DNA from: CAYWIT01 sp964458415
Lineage (GTDB): Bacteria > Pseudomonadota > Alphaproteobacteria > Micavibrionales > UBA2020
Assembly (NCBI GenBank): GCA_964458415.1
Contig: CAYWIT010000025.1
Span: 1-31,587 of the forward strand
Direction: 5' to 3'
Length of the DNA stretch: 31,587 nucleotides
Below, piece after piece: positions 17,511 through 24,940 of the stretch. Each line of letters starts with the position of its first letter. Within the stretch, counting starts at the first letter, position 1. The notes beneath the pieces were generated by a model. It saw only the letters and a list, made by a program, of their open reading frames with translations. It had not been told where the DNA came from and did no database searches. The position numbers were made by a program, and so were the translations under genes.

Positions 17511-17576
17511 TTTCAGGATTTTCACGCTTTTCGACCCTGAAAAACTGCTGATTCATCAAATATTTAGCCTGAAAAA
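17511..17576 (+). repeat. Direct and inverted CCTGAAA repeats in the ftsZ leader
   Basis: CCTGAAAAA occurs at 17536-17544 and again at 17568-17576, 32 bases apart. The inverted form TTTCAGG is at 17511-17517, so 17511-17517 and 17536-17542 can pair as a 7-bp stem with an 18-base loop. The repeats sit in the only long noncoding gap of the dcw operon, just upstream of ftsZ. They could be operator half-sites or an RNA structure. No convincing -35/-10 pair is visible here; TATTTA at 17561-17566 is the best -10-like match. Function is inferred only from position. Confidence 0.4.
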
Positions 17577-17661
17577 AAGTGCAGAGAAACGCATGATGAC
17601 TCTGGAAAGAAAAGAAGAGAGCAAGTAGAATCACCCAAAAGCGAAGCGGAGGAATAAAAAA

Positions 17662-19467
17662 ATGATAAACGTCAGAATGCAAACACCAACCAATCGTCTG
17701 AAGCCAAGGATCACAGTGATCGGCGTGGGCGGGGCCGGCGGCAATGCCGTCAACAACATGATCAATTCCAACCTCGAGGGTTGTGAGTTCCTTGTCTGCA
17801 ACACAGACGCCCAAGCGCTGGAAGGCAATGCGGCAGCGCATAAAATCCAGCTGGGGGCCAATGTGACGCGTGGTCTCGGGGCCGGGGCCAATCCTGAAAT
17901 CGGGCGCGCGGCGGCGGAAGAAAGCATCGACGAGATTCTTTCCTATCTCGAAGGCTCGAACATGGTTTTCGTCACGGCCGGCATGGGCGGCGGGACGGGA
18001 ACGGGTGCGGCGGCGGTGATTGCCGAAGCGGCGCGCAATGCGGGGATCCTGACAGTCGGTGTTGTGACCAAGCCTTTCCACTTTGAAGGCACGCATCGCA
18101 TGAAGCTGGCGGAAACGGGGATCGCCGAGCTGCAAAAGCATGTCGATACGCTCATTATTATTCCGAACCAGAACCTGTTCCGCATCGCGAACGAGAAAAC
18201 GACTTTCGCCGATGCGTTCAAGCTGGCGGATGAAGTCCTGCAATCCGGTGTCCGCGGTGTGACGGATCTGATGGTCATGCCGGGCCTGATCAATCTCGAC
18301 TTTGCCGATATTCGCGCCGTGATGGCCGAAATGGGCAAGGCGATGATGGGCACGGGCGAGGCTGAAGGGGAGCGCCGGGCCGTGGAAGCCGCGGAATCCG
18401 CGATTTCCAACCCGCTGCTGGACGATGTTTCGATGAAGGGCGCGCGCGGCGTTCTTATCAATATCACCGGCGGCCTCGACATGACGCTGTTCGAGGTGGA
18501 TGAAGCCGCCAATCGCATCCGTGACGAGGTCGATCCTGACGCCAATATTATCTTTGGTTCTACCTTCGACCAGACGATGCAGGGCAAGATGCGTGTTTCC
18601 GTTGTCGCCACCGGCATTGACATGGCCGTTGCCGCAAAAGACCGCACGATGCAGTTCGCCAGCGCGAATGTCGAGCCGGCGCGGCGCCCGGCTGTGGCCC
18701 CGCAGACAAAACCTGTTTCCGGCGGCTACGCCAGCGCTGGCGGCTATCCGTCTTACGAAAGAACGGCGTTGCGCGGCGATATTCCGGCAGCGATCATGCC
18801 GCATCAGGGCGGGACGGGGACAGGATACGCGACATCCATGGCGGCGCGCCCGGGGATGATGGCGCAAACTCCAGCACAGGCCCCTGTCATGGCGCAGCGT
18901 TCCGCGGCTCCGGTTATGGCAGCGGCGCCAGCGGATGGCTGGGAGCGTTCGCCGGAACCGCAGATGACTGTCGGTCATGCCGCGGCAACGGGATATGCGG
19001 TTGCTGCCGCAGCCACCGCCCGCAAGCTCGATGAAGTGGAAAGCGAAGAGCAGACCTGGACGAAACCGCTGACCCCGCCGGTCACGCAGAATTACCAGCG
19101 TCCGCCGCTGCAAGCACAGCAGCCGCGTGCCAAACGGCATGGGGACAGCTTCATTCCGCCCAAGCCGGTTGATCCGCGCCAGGCGTCTTCCGCCGATCTT
19201 TTTGCGGCAGAGGAAACAATAACGGCATCGGCGGCAGTCGAACCGGCGGTTTCTCAGCCGTCGCTCAAAGCGCCGGTGGCGCCTGCGGTTGAAAAGGCTG
19301 TAAAAAAATCGCCGTCTTTGTTCGAGCGCTTCACCATGCAGCGCAAGGACGAGGCTCCGGCGGCGGCCAGAACGGAAAATGCGGCCAGACTTTCCGTCGA
19401 AGACGGCGGCAAGAAGGACGAGGACGAGCTGGATATTCCCGCTTTCCTGCGTCGTCAGGCAAACTAG
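17662..19467 (+). CDS. ftsZ: Cell division GTPase FtsZ
   Basis: FtsZ is the tubulin-like GTPase that forms the division ring. GGAGGAA at 17648-17654 precedes the ATG at 17662 by 7 bases. The GTPase core occupies about residues 15-330, with the N-terminal GVGGAGGNAVNNMI at 21-34, the tubulin signature GGGTGTG at 109-115 and the T7 synergy loop NLDFADIRAVM. A linker of about 250 residues follows, rich in Ala, Pro, Met and Gln (for example AQTPAQAPVMAQ). The conserved C-terminal peptide DELDIPAFLRRQ, which binds FtsA and other partners, ends the protein. At 601 residues it is much longer than E. coli FtsZ (383), a known trend in alphaproteobacteria. It is the last gene of the cluster; lpxC does not follow. 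Confidence 0.98.
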   Translation: MINVRMQTPTNRLKPRITVIGVGGAGGNAVNNMINSNLEGCEFLVCNTDAQALEGNAAAHKIQLGANVTRGLGAGANPEIGRAAAEESIDEILSYLEGSNMVFVTAGMGGGTGTGAAAVIAEAARNAGILTVGVVTKPFHFEGTHRMKLAETGIAELQKHVDTLIIIPNQNLFRIANEKTTFADAFKLADEVLQSGVRGVTDLMVMPGLINLDFADIRAVMAEMGKAMMGTGEAEGERRAVEAAESAISNPLLDDVSMKGARGVLINITGGLDMTLFEVDEAANRIRDEVDPDANIIFGSTFDQTMQGKMRVSVVATGIDMAVAAKDRTMQFASANVEPARRPAVAPQTKPVSGGYASAGGYPSYERTALRGDIPAAIMPHQGGTGTGYATSMAARPGMMAQTPAQAPVMAQRSAAPVMAAAPADGWERSPEPQMTVGHAAATGYAVAAAATARKLDEVESEEQTWTKPLTPPVTQNYQRPPLQAQQPRAKRHGDSFIPPKPVDPRQASSADLFAAEETITASAAVEPAVSQPSLKAPVAPAVEKAVKKSPSLFERFTMQRKDEAPAAARTENAARLSVEDGGKKDEDELDIPAFLRRQAN

Positions 19468-19492
19468 ACCGGACTATAATCTCCGCTTTGGG

Positions 19493-19525
19493 AAGCCCCC
19501 GCGACCGGCGCGGGGGCTTTCTTTT
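19493..19525 (+). terminator. Rho-independent terminator after ftsZ
   Basis: An 11-bp stem, AAGCCCCCGCG (19493-19503) with CGCGGGGGCTT (19509-19519), a 5-base ACCGG loop and a TTCTTTT tail. It lies between convergent genes (ftsZ and the minus-strand amidase), so it may also stop transcription from the other side, although the U tract is better on the ftsZ side. Confidence 0.92.
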
Positions 19526-19532
19526 GTAAAAA

Positions 19533-20270
19533 TCAGGACGTGCGGCGGCGCAGGGCCAGCTTTTGCCGCATGACGGCGGCCATGCGGCTGACGGTATTCA
19601 GATCGGCAACGCCGACTGCCGCGGGCGTAGCGAAAACCTCCGGAAAAAAATGCCGCTGGAAGCCGGTGACAAGCGTCTGGAAATCCTCGCGTGCATTGTA
19701 GCCAAAGCGGCCCAGCAGATTGCAAATATCTTGTTGGGAGGAAAGAATCTCTTCGGCGGCGCTGACGTCCTGTCCGGTCACTTCCGGCCAGAGCCCGATG
19801 CCGTTTTGCGCCAGCCATTCCCACGGGAAAAGTTCGCCCGGATCTTTCTTGCGGGCGGGGGCGATATCGGAATGCGCCAGAATATGATAGGGCAGAATAC
19901 TGTGGCGGGCGGCAATGTCGCGGCAGAGTGCAAAGACGGACTGCATTTGATCGTCGGGAAAAGCCCGGTATCCGTTGCTGTGGCCGGGGTTCTGGATCTC
20001 GATGCCGATCGAGATGGAGTTGATATCCGTTTCCCCTTCCCACCACGATTTTCCGGCGTGCCAGGCGCGCAGCTCCTCGGGGACAAGACGGGTTATACTG
20101 CCGTCTTCATCCACCAGATAGTGGGCGCTGACTTTCCGGACGGGGTCTTGCAGGATATTCAGGGATTCAAAGGCGCTGTTCAGGTCGGTGTAATGCAGGA
20201 TCAGCAGGCGCGGGGACTTGCCGTCGGCGCGGGCATCGAAATTGGGGGAGGGCGCTTCGGCAACCATCAT
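19533..20270 (-). CDS. N-acetylmuramoyl-L-alanine amidase (AmiD-like), second tandem copy
   Basis: A zinc amidase of the Amidase_2 type (AmpD/AmiD fold), expected to cut the MurNAc-L-Ala bond of peptidoglycan or muropeptides. It has 245 residues. Zinc ligands by family comparison are His26 (LHYTD), His133 (AHSDIAP) and Asp143 (KKDPGELFPW), with catalytic Glu91 in SIGIEIQN. AHYLVDEDG and RAWHAG are also typical. Residues of about 155-235 look like a small helical peptidoglycan-binding-like domain (GFQRHFFPEVF). No signal peptide or lipobox is visible, unlike E. coli AmiD. It overlaps the upstream amidase by four bases (ATGA) and is the last gene of the three-gene minus-strand operon. A cytoplasmic muropeptide-recycling role is possible but not proven. 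Confidence 0.88.
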   Translation of the reverse strand: MMVAEAPSPNFDARADGKSPRLLILHYTDLNSAFESLNILQDPVRKVSAHYLVDEDGSITRLVPEELRAWHAGKSWWEGETDINSISIGIEIQNPGHSNGYRAFPDDQMQSVFALCRDIAARHSILPYHILAHSDIAPARKKDPGELFPWEWLAQNGIGLWPEVTGQDVSAAEEILSSQQDICNLLGRFGYNAREDFQTLVTGFQRHFFPEVFATPAAVGVADLNTVSRMAAVMRQKLALRRRTS

Positions 20271-20998
20271 CCTGTTTTTCTTTTTCTGCGCGCGGCATTG
20301 GCGCGGGCCAGCGCGCGGAGTTTGGCAACGGTGCGCGCGGTGGCTTTCCCCGGGACGCCCTTGCCGGCGTAGACTGCAGGTTCATAGCGCTGCTGAAAAG
20401 CGGCAACCAGCTGCTCTGTGGTGGCGCTTTTGGTCGGATAGCCCGCCTTGGCGAAAAGGGCGCGGAGTTTCTGCGGTTTTTTGGCGGCTGCCGCGGCGTT
20501 AAAGCGGTCCCTCAAATTCGGCCGCGGCCATTTCCCGATCCCGTGGCGGGACAGCATTTTCCAGGGAAAATGCGCGCCGGGATCGTCCTTGCGATCCGGT
20601 GCGATATCGGAATGGCCAACGACATTTTCCGGCGGGATATTGTGCCGGTGCATGATGTCCTTGCACAGCAGGGCGAGCGCAAAAATCTGTTTCGGCGGAT
20701 AGGCGTTGCCGTTGCGGTTTGAAAGCTCGATGCCGATCGAGACAGAGTTGATATCTTCCTGCCCGTTCCAGCCGGAAACGCCGGCATGCCAGGCGCGCTT
20801 GTCCTCATCGACAAGATGATAGATGTTGCCTTCCTCATCGATCAGATAATGCGCACTGACTTCCGCCTGCGGATCGCAAAGACGCTCCAGCGCGGCGGCG
20901 GTTGAATCCATTCCGGTAAAGTGGATGACGACAAGTTCCGGCTTTTTCCCGTCCTTGCGGTCATTGAAATTCGGCGAGGGGTGCGGGAGATAGGTCAT
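20267..20998 (-). CDS. N-acetylmuramoyl-L-alanine amidase (AmiD-like), first tandem copy
   Basis: A paralogue of the next gene in the operon, 243 residues. Both begin with a PSPNF-x-x-R-x-DGK motif and share VSAHYL, RAWHAG and DINSxSIGIE at the same positions. Zinc ligands are His26 (IHFTG), His129 (GHSDIAP) and Asp139 (KDDPGAHFPW), with catalytic Glu91. The C-terminal region of about 150-230 resembles a peptidoglycan-binding-like helical domain (AAFQQRYEPAVYAG) and ends in a strongly basic tail (RRKRK). No signal peptide is visible. It starts four bases inside the end of the nucleoside phosphorylase gene and ends four bases inside the next amidase, so all three are likely translated together. 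Confidence 0.88.
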   Translation of the reverse strand: MTYLPHPSPNFNDRKDGKKPELVVIHFTGMDSTAAALERLCDPQAEVSAHYLIDEEGNIYHLVDEDKRAWHAGVSGWNGQEDINSVSIGIELSNRNGNAYPPKQIFALALLCKDIMHRHNIPPENVVGHSDIAPDRKDDPGAHFPWKMLSRHGIGKWPRPNLRDRFNAAAAAKKPQKLRALFAKAGYPTKSATTEQLVAAFQQRYEPAVYAGKGVPGKATARTVAKLRALARANAARRKRKTG

Positions 20999-21825
20999 AG
21001 CGTCTGCACAAACCCCGTGACCAGTTCTTCAAAGTTCTGCGCCCCCCGCCCGGCGTTTTCCAGCGTATGCGCATGGCTCAGGTTTTCATCGCTTAGCCCC
21101 GCCCCCATATTGGTGATGCAGGAACAGCCGATCACCCGCAAGCCGCAATGACGGGCAATGATGCAGTCCGGCACGCTTGACATGCCGACGGCGTCGGCGC
21201 CCAGTGTCTGCGCCATGCGGATTTCCGCCGGTGTTTCAAAAACCGGCCCGCGAAAGGCGATATAGACACCTTCGTGCAGGGGGATGTTTTTTTGCCGGGC
21301 TACCGCCGTTAATTTGTCGCGCAGGCCTTTATCCCAAGCGTCGCTCATGGGGGGGAAGCGGGGGCCGACGTCATCGTCATTGGGGCCGATGAGCGGATTA
21401 AATCCCATAAAGTTGATATGATCGGTGATCATCATCAATTCGCTGACGCCGATCCGGGGCCGGAGACTGCCGGCGGCATTGGAAATAAAAAGTATTTCGA
21501 CGCCGGCGGCCTTCATGGTGCGGATCATGGTTTTCAGGGGGTGTGGGTCATTTGTTTCATAGAAATGCTGCCGGCCTTTCAGGGCAAAGACGGCCACGCC
21601 GCCGAGCGTTCCGGCGACAAGTTCTCCGGCATGGCCGGCGACGGTGGGAACGGGAAATCCCGGCAGGTCGGCATAGGAAATCCGCTGCGGCTGCTCGATT
21701 CTGTCGGCCAGCCCGCCCAGACCGGAGCCAAGAATGATGGCAATTTTCGGGCGCAGCGTGCCGATCCTGCCCAGAATAAGATCGCGGCAGTGTTCAATGT
21801 TTCTTTTGTGCGCGGTCTGCGGCAT
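20995..21825 (-). CDS. Purine nucleoside phosphorylase (trimeric, class I)
   Basis: Phosphorolyses purine (deoxy)nucleosides such as inosine and guanosine to base plus ribose-1-phosphate in purine salvage. It has 276 residues, the usual length for the trimeric class. Motifs in order are IILGSGLGGLAD (phosphate loop), AGHAGELVAGTLGG, GRQHFYE, SNAAGSL, GPVFETPAEIRM with the purine-binding Glu, DAVGMSS and CITNMGAGLS with the base-contacting Asn. The usual MSTVPE is MSSVPD here, a conservative change. It heads the minus-strand operon with the two amidases. TAGGAT about 10 bases upstream is the likely ribosome site. punA or xapA could be the symbol; methylthioadenosine phosphorylase is a less likely reading. 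Confidence 0.92.
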   Translation of the reverse strand: MPQTAHKRNIEHCRDLILGRIGTLRPKIAIILGSGLGGLADRIEQPQRISYADLPGFPVPTVAGHAGELVAGTLGGVAVFALKGRQHFYETNDPHPLKTMIRTMKAAGVEILFISNAAGSLRPRIGVSELMMITDHINFMGFNPLIGPNDDDVGPRFPPMSDAWDKGLRDKLTAVARQKNIPLHEGVYIAFRGPVFETPAEIRMAQTLGADAVGMSSVPDCIIARHCGLRVIGCSCITNMGAGLSDENLSHAHTLENAGRGAQNFEELVTGFVQTL

Positions 21826-21974
21826 GAGTCCGGATCCTAACTATTTGATTATGCGCATTTATACTACCGCAAAAACCGGCAGGAATAAACCGGATTTATC
21901 AGGCCAAACCCGTAAAAACTTCATAAAAAAGCCTGATTTGTTTGTTACTCTCCGGAGGAGAGAGGAGAGGTTAA

Positions 21975-22616
21975 ATGCGCTCCCAGCGCGGAAACGCCTT
22001 ATTTCTGATTCTGATCGCGGTCGCCTTGTTTGCGGCGCTGTCCTATGCCGTCACGCAATCCGGGCGCGGCGGAGGGACGACGGACAAAGAGGCCGCGATA
22101 ATTATGGCGGCCCAGATTTCGCAGGAGGTCGCGGCGATCCAGACGGCAGTGACGCGCATGGTCCTGACCGGAACAAACAGGACCGATCTGGAATTCATGC
22201 CGGATACGCTTTTCGATCTTTGCAGCACGGGCGTGAATTGCGTTTTCTCCCCCGAAGGGGGAGGGGCAAGAATGCCGGACCCGCCGCCGGCGGCTTTTAC
22301 GCAGGATATGACGGCTGGACCCCTTAATACGCGCGCGCCTGTTTGCGATCCTTATAATCAGTTTGGAATTTGTCTTTTTGCGGGGCAGTCGGTGGCGGTT
22401 GACGGCATTGGCACGACGGCGCCGGATGTGGTTATAAGCTATTTGTCTCTTACGAAAGAAGTGTGCATGGCGATCAATAAAGGGCTTGGCATTTCCGGCA
22501 TTCCGGTCGAGGCCAGCCTCGCCGATCCCCTTCTGGACGCGGCCCCGGGGGAGCCTGCGGCCTGCATCTTGCGGACCGGAAGATATGATTACTATCATGT
22601 TTTGGTGGAATACTGA
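21975..22616 (+). CDS. Pilin-like hypothetical protein with N-terminal hydrophobic segment
   Basis: 213 residues. A short basic N-tail (MRSQRG) precedes a hydrophobic stretch at about 7-25 (NALFLILIAVALFAALSYAV), followed by a long Thr/Gln/Ala helix-like part. This is the layout of type IV pilins and pseudopilins, though the classical GFTLIE cleavage motif is absent. The rest is exported-looking and contains six Cys residues (LCSTGVNC, VCDPYNQFGIC, VCM, CIL) that could form disulfides. GGAGAGG at 21964-21970 lies close before the ATG. It stands alone between the divergent nucleoside phosphorylase operon and convergent ruvX. I recall similar proteins from alphaproteobacterial genomes without a known function. 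Secretion or surface role is inferred. Confidence 0.72.
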   Translation: MRSQRGNALFLILIAVALFAALSYAVTQSGRGGGTTDKEAAIIMAAQISQEVAAIQTAVTRMVLTGTNRTDLEFMPDTLFDLCSTGVNCVFSPEGGGARMPDPPPAAFTQDMTAGPLNTRAPVCDPYNQFGICLFAGQSVAVDGIGTTAPDVVISYLSLTKEVCMAINKGLGISGIPVEASLADPLLDAAPGEPAACILRTGRYDYYHVLVEY

Positions 22617-22634
22617 CAAAAGAAAGGATTTGTT

Positions 22635-23111
22635 TCAGGGCGAATCCGCCAGCGCTGCTTGCAGGATATGCGCGGCGGCATGGGCATCGATAACGGCCTT
22701 GCGTTTGTCACGGCGCATGTTGCGTTCCTCGATCAGGAACTGTTCGACAGCGTAGGTAGACAGGCGCTCGTCCTGAAAGGCGATCAGGGGATCGAATCCC
22801 AGCGCCGTTTGGGCTTTCATCAGGTTGGCGGCAAAGCCGCGGACAGATTCGGCCCGCCGCCCCTCGCTGCCGTCCATATTATAGGGAAGCCCGATGACAA
22901 ATCCACGGACGGCATATTCGCGGCAGATCCGGGCGATTTCATCTACATTTTCCGTAAACGTGGAGCGCCGCAGGGTTTTGAAGGGCGTTGCAAAGGTCAG
23001 GTCCGGATTGGACAGCGCCAGCCCGATGGTCTTTTCGCCATGGTCCATGCCCAAAATGCGTGATTTTGGCGGCAAATGGGCTCTCAGTTCTTTAATTGTG
23101 ACAACGGGCAT
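22635..23111 (-). CDS. ruvX: Putative pre-16S rRNA nuclease / Holliday junction resolvase YqgF family
   Basis: YqgF (RuvX) is an RNase H-like fold enzyme linked to 5' processing of 16S rRNA. The frame is open to 23531, but that extension is antisense to gatC and the start of gatA. GGGAGGA at 23119-23125, seven bases before the ATG ending at 23111, fixes the start, giving 158 residues. Motifs are GMDHGEKTIGLALSNP with catalytic Asp23, FVIGLPYNMDGSEG, FQDERLSTYAVEQ with the catalytic Glu, and the C-terminal DAHAAAHILQAAL with the last catalytic Asp. It diverges from gatC with only 39 bases between the two start codons. Confidence 0.93.
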   Translation of the reverse strand: MPVVTIKELRAHLPPKSRILGMDHGEKTIGLALSNPDLTFATPFKTLRRSTFTENVDEIARICREYAVRGFVIGLPYNMDGSEGRRAESVRGFAANLMKAQTALGFDPLIAFQDERLSTYAVEQFLIEERNMRRDKRKAVIDAHAAAHILQAALADSP

Positions 23112-23118
23112 GTTAGAT

Positions 23119-23125
23119 TCCTCCC
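23119..23125 (-). promoter_or_regulatory. Ribosome binding site deciding the ruvX start
   Basis: On the minus strand the sequence reads GGGAGGA, seven bases upstream of the ATG that ends at 23111. This favours the 158-residue protein over the long upstream extension. Confidence 0.8.
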
Positions 23126-23150
23126 ATGTTTTTAAATAGGGAAAACGCAA

Positions 23151-23438
23151 ATGTCCATTGATAAAGAAACGGTGGGAAAAATAGCCCGGCTGGCGCGTAT
23201 CCGCGTCAGCGAGGAAGAGAAAGCCACGCTGGCGACGGAACTCACGAATATCATGACGATGATCGAGGAGCTCAACGCCGTTGATACGGCGGGAGTGGAG
23301 CCGATGACCAGCGTTGTGCAGATGCAGCCCTTCCTGCGCGCGGATGAAGTGACCGATGGCGGCGTTCCTGAAAAAATCCTCGCTAACGCGCCGGAAGAAA
23401 CCGCCGGTTTCTTTGTCGTTCCCAAAGTGGTGGAGTAA
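23151..23438 (+). CDS. gatC: Asp-tRNA(Asn)/Glu-tRNA(Gln) amidotransferase subunit C
   Basis: GatC is the small scaffold subunit of the GatCAB complex that converts Glu-tRNA(Gln) to Gln-tRNA(Gln) (and Asp-tRNA(Asn) to Asn-tRNA(Asn)) in the cytoplasm. It has 95 residues, the typical size. The family pattern is clear: VGKIARLARIRVSEEE, an ELTNIMTMIEELNAVDTAGVEP helix in shortened form, RADEVTDGG, NAPEETAGFFVVPKVVE. The start follows an AGGGA site. gatA begins 3 bases after its stop. Its presence suggests the organism makes Gln-tRNA (and possibly Asn-tRNA) by the indirect route. Confidence 0.96.
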   Translation: MSIDKETVGKIARLARIRVSEEEKATLATELTNIMTMIEELNAVDTAGVEPMTSVVQMQPFLRADEVTDGGVPEKILANAPEETAGFFVVPKVVE

Positions 23439-23441
23439 ATC

Positions 23442-24929
23442 ATGACCCGTTTGACGCATCTGACGATCAGGGCCGCCCTTGCGGGGCTGAAGAAAAAAGA
23501 ATTTACCGCCAGCGAGCTGACGGAGGCGCATATCAGGGCTTCCGAAGCGGCGCGGGGCCTGAACTGTTATATCACCGAGACTTTCGACGCCGCGCGCGTT
23601 CAGGCGAAAGCCGCCGATGCCCGCTATGCGGCGGGCAAGGCTCTGCCGCTTGACGGCATTCCGATTGCCATGAAAGACCTGTTTTGCACCGAAGGCGTCC
23701 AGACGACGGCGGCCAGCAAAATTCTCGAAGGGTTCAGGCCGCCTTATGAATCGACGGTGTCCGGCAAGCTGAAAGCGGACGGCACGATTTCGCTCGGCAA
23801 AGCCAATCTGGATGAATTCGCGATGGGGTCTTCCAACGGCACTTCCGCTTTTGGCGGCGTGATTAATCCCTGGCGCAGCACGACGGCGCCGGACAAGAAG
23901 CTGGTGCCGGGGGGGTCTTCCGGCGGTTCCGCCGCTGCTGTCGCGGCGCGGATCGCGATGGGCGCTACCGGAACGGATACGGGCGGTTCCATCCGCCAGC
24001 CTGCCGCTTTTTGCGGGATCACCGGAATCAAGCCGACCTACGGGCGATGCTCGCGTTTCGGCGTGATTGCCTTTGCTTCCTCGCTCGACCAGCCGGGGCC
24101 TTTTGCGCGGACGGTGGAAGACTGCGCCTTGCTGTTGCAGTCCATGGCCGGATTTGATCCGAAAGATTCAACCTCGGTCGATTGTCCGGTGCCGGATTAT
24201 GCCGCAGGGCTCGGTGGGAGCGTCAAGGGCCTGAAGGTGGGCGTGCCGCAGGAATACCGCGTGGCGGGGACCAATCCGGAGATTCTGGCCCTGTGGGACA
24301 AAGGTGTCGCGATGCTGAAGGATGCCGGGGCGGAAATCGTCAGTGTTTCCCTGCCGCATACCAAATATGCGCTGCAGACCTATTACGTGATTGCGCCGGC
24401 GGAGTGTTCCTCCAATCTGGCGCGGTATGACGGTGTGCGTTTCGGCCTGCGGGTCGAGGGTGACAATCTGATCGACACCTACGAGAAAACGCGCGCGCAG
24501 GGTTTCGGCCGCGAGGTCAAGCGCCGCATTCTGGTAGGGACCTATGTGCTGTCGGCGGGGTATTACGACGCCTATTACAATCAGGCGCGTAAAGTGCGCA
24601 AACTGATCTGGCAGGATTTTATCAATGCTTATCGGCAATGCGATGTGCTGTTGACGCCGACGGCGCCGACGCCGGCTTTCGCTATCGGCGAGAACCTGCA
24701 GGATCCGGTGACGATGTATCTGAACGATATTTTCACCATCCCGGCCTCGATGGCGGGGATGCCGGGGATGAGTCTGCCGGTCGGTCTCAGCGCCGACGGG
24801 CTGCCGCTGGGCCTGCAACTGCTGGGCCGGCCGTTTGAAGAGCAAACGCTTTTCAAGGCCGCACATGTGCTGGAAGAGGCGGCCGCCTTTACCGCGCTGC
24901 CGCAGTCTCTTTTGAATAAAGCCGCATAA
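23442..24929 (+). CDS. gatA: Asp-tRNA(Asn)/Glu-tRNA(Gln) amidotransferase subunit A
   Basis: GatA is the glutaminase subunit that releases ammonia for transamidation. The protein has 495 residues and is a typical amidase-signature enzyme. The Ser-cisSer-Lys triad is Lys78 (PIAMKDLF), Ser159 (VPGGSSGGSAAA) and Ser183 (TDTGGSIRQPA). The spacing of 24 residues between the two serines matches known GatA. The sequences GIKPTYGRCSRFG and LSAGYYDAYYNQARKVR are also typical of GatA rather than of other amidases. It lies 3 bases after gatC and 11 bases before gatB. Confidence 0.97.
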   Translation: MTRLTHLTIRAALAGLKKKEFTASELTEAHIRASEAARGLNCYITETFDAARVQAKAADARYAAGKALPLDGIPIAMKDLFCTEGVQTTAASKILEGFRPPYESTVSGKLKADGTISLGKANLDEFAMGSSNGTSAFGGVINPWRSTTAPDKKLVPGGSSGGSAAAVAARIAMGATGTDTGGSIRQPAAFCGITGIKPTYGRCSRFGVIAFASSLDQPGPFARTVEDCALLLQSMAGFDPKDSTSVDCPVPDYAAGLGGSVKGLKVGVPQEYRVAGTNPEILALWDKGVAMLKDAGAEIVSVSLPHTKYALQTYYVIAPAECSSNLARYDGVRFGLRVEGDNLIDTYEKTRAQGFGREVKRRILVGTYVLSAGYYDAYYNQARKVRKLIWQDFINAYRQCDVLLTPTAPTPAFAIGENLQDPVTMYLNDIFTIPASMAGMPGMSLPVGLSADGLPLGLQLLGRPFEEQTLFKAAHVLEEAAAFTALPQSLLNKAA

Positions 24930-24940
24930 GGACGCATGAC

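Noticed and set aside
17506..19140. 544-codon open frame on the minus strand over ftsZ
   Set aside because: Antisense shadow of ftsZ; Arg/His-rich, no motif, no ribosome site or promoter seen.
19563..20372. 269-codon plus-strand frame over the two amidases
   Set aside because: Antisense to genes with intact catalytic motifs; the composition is that of a shadow frame.
23112..23531. N-terminal extension of ruvX
   Set aside because: It is antisense to gatC and the start of gatA, and a strong ribosome site sits just before the internal ATG ending at 23111.
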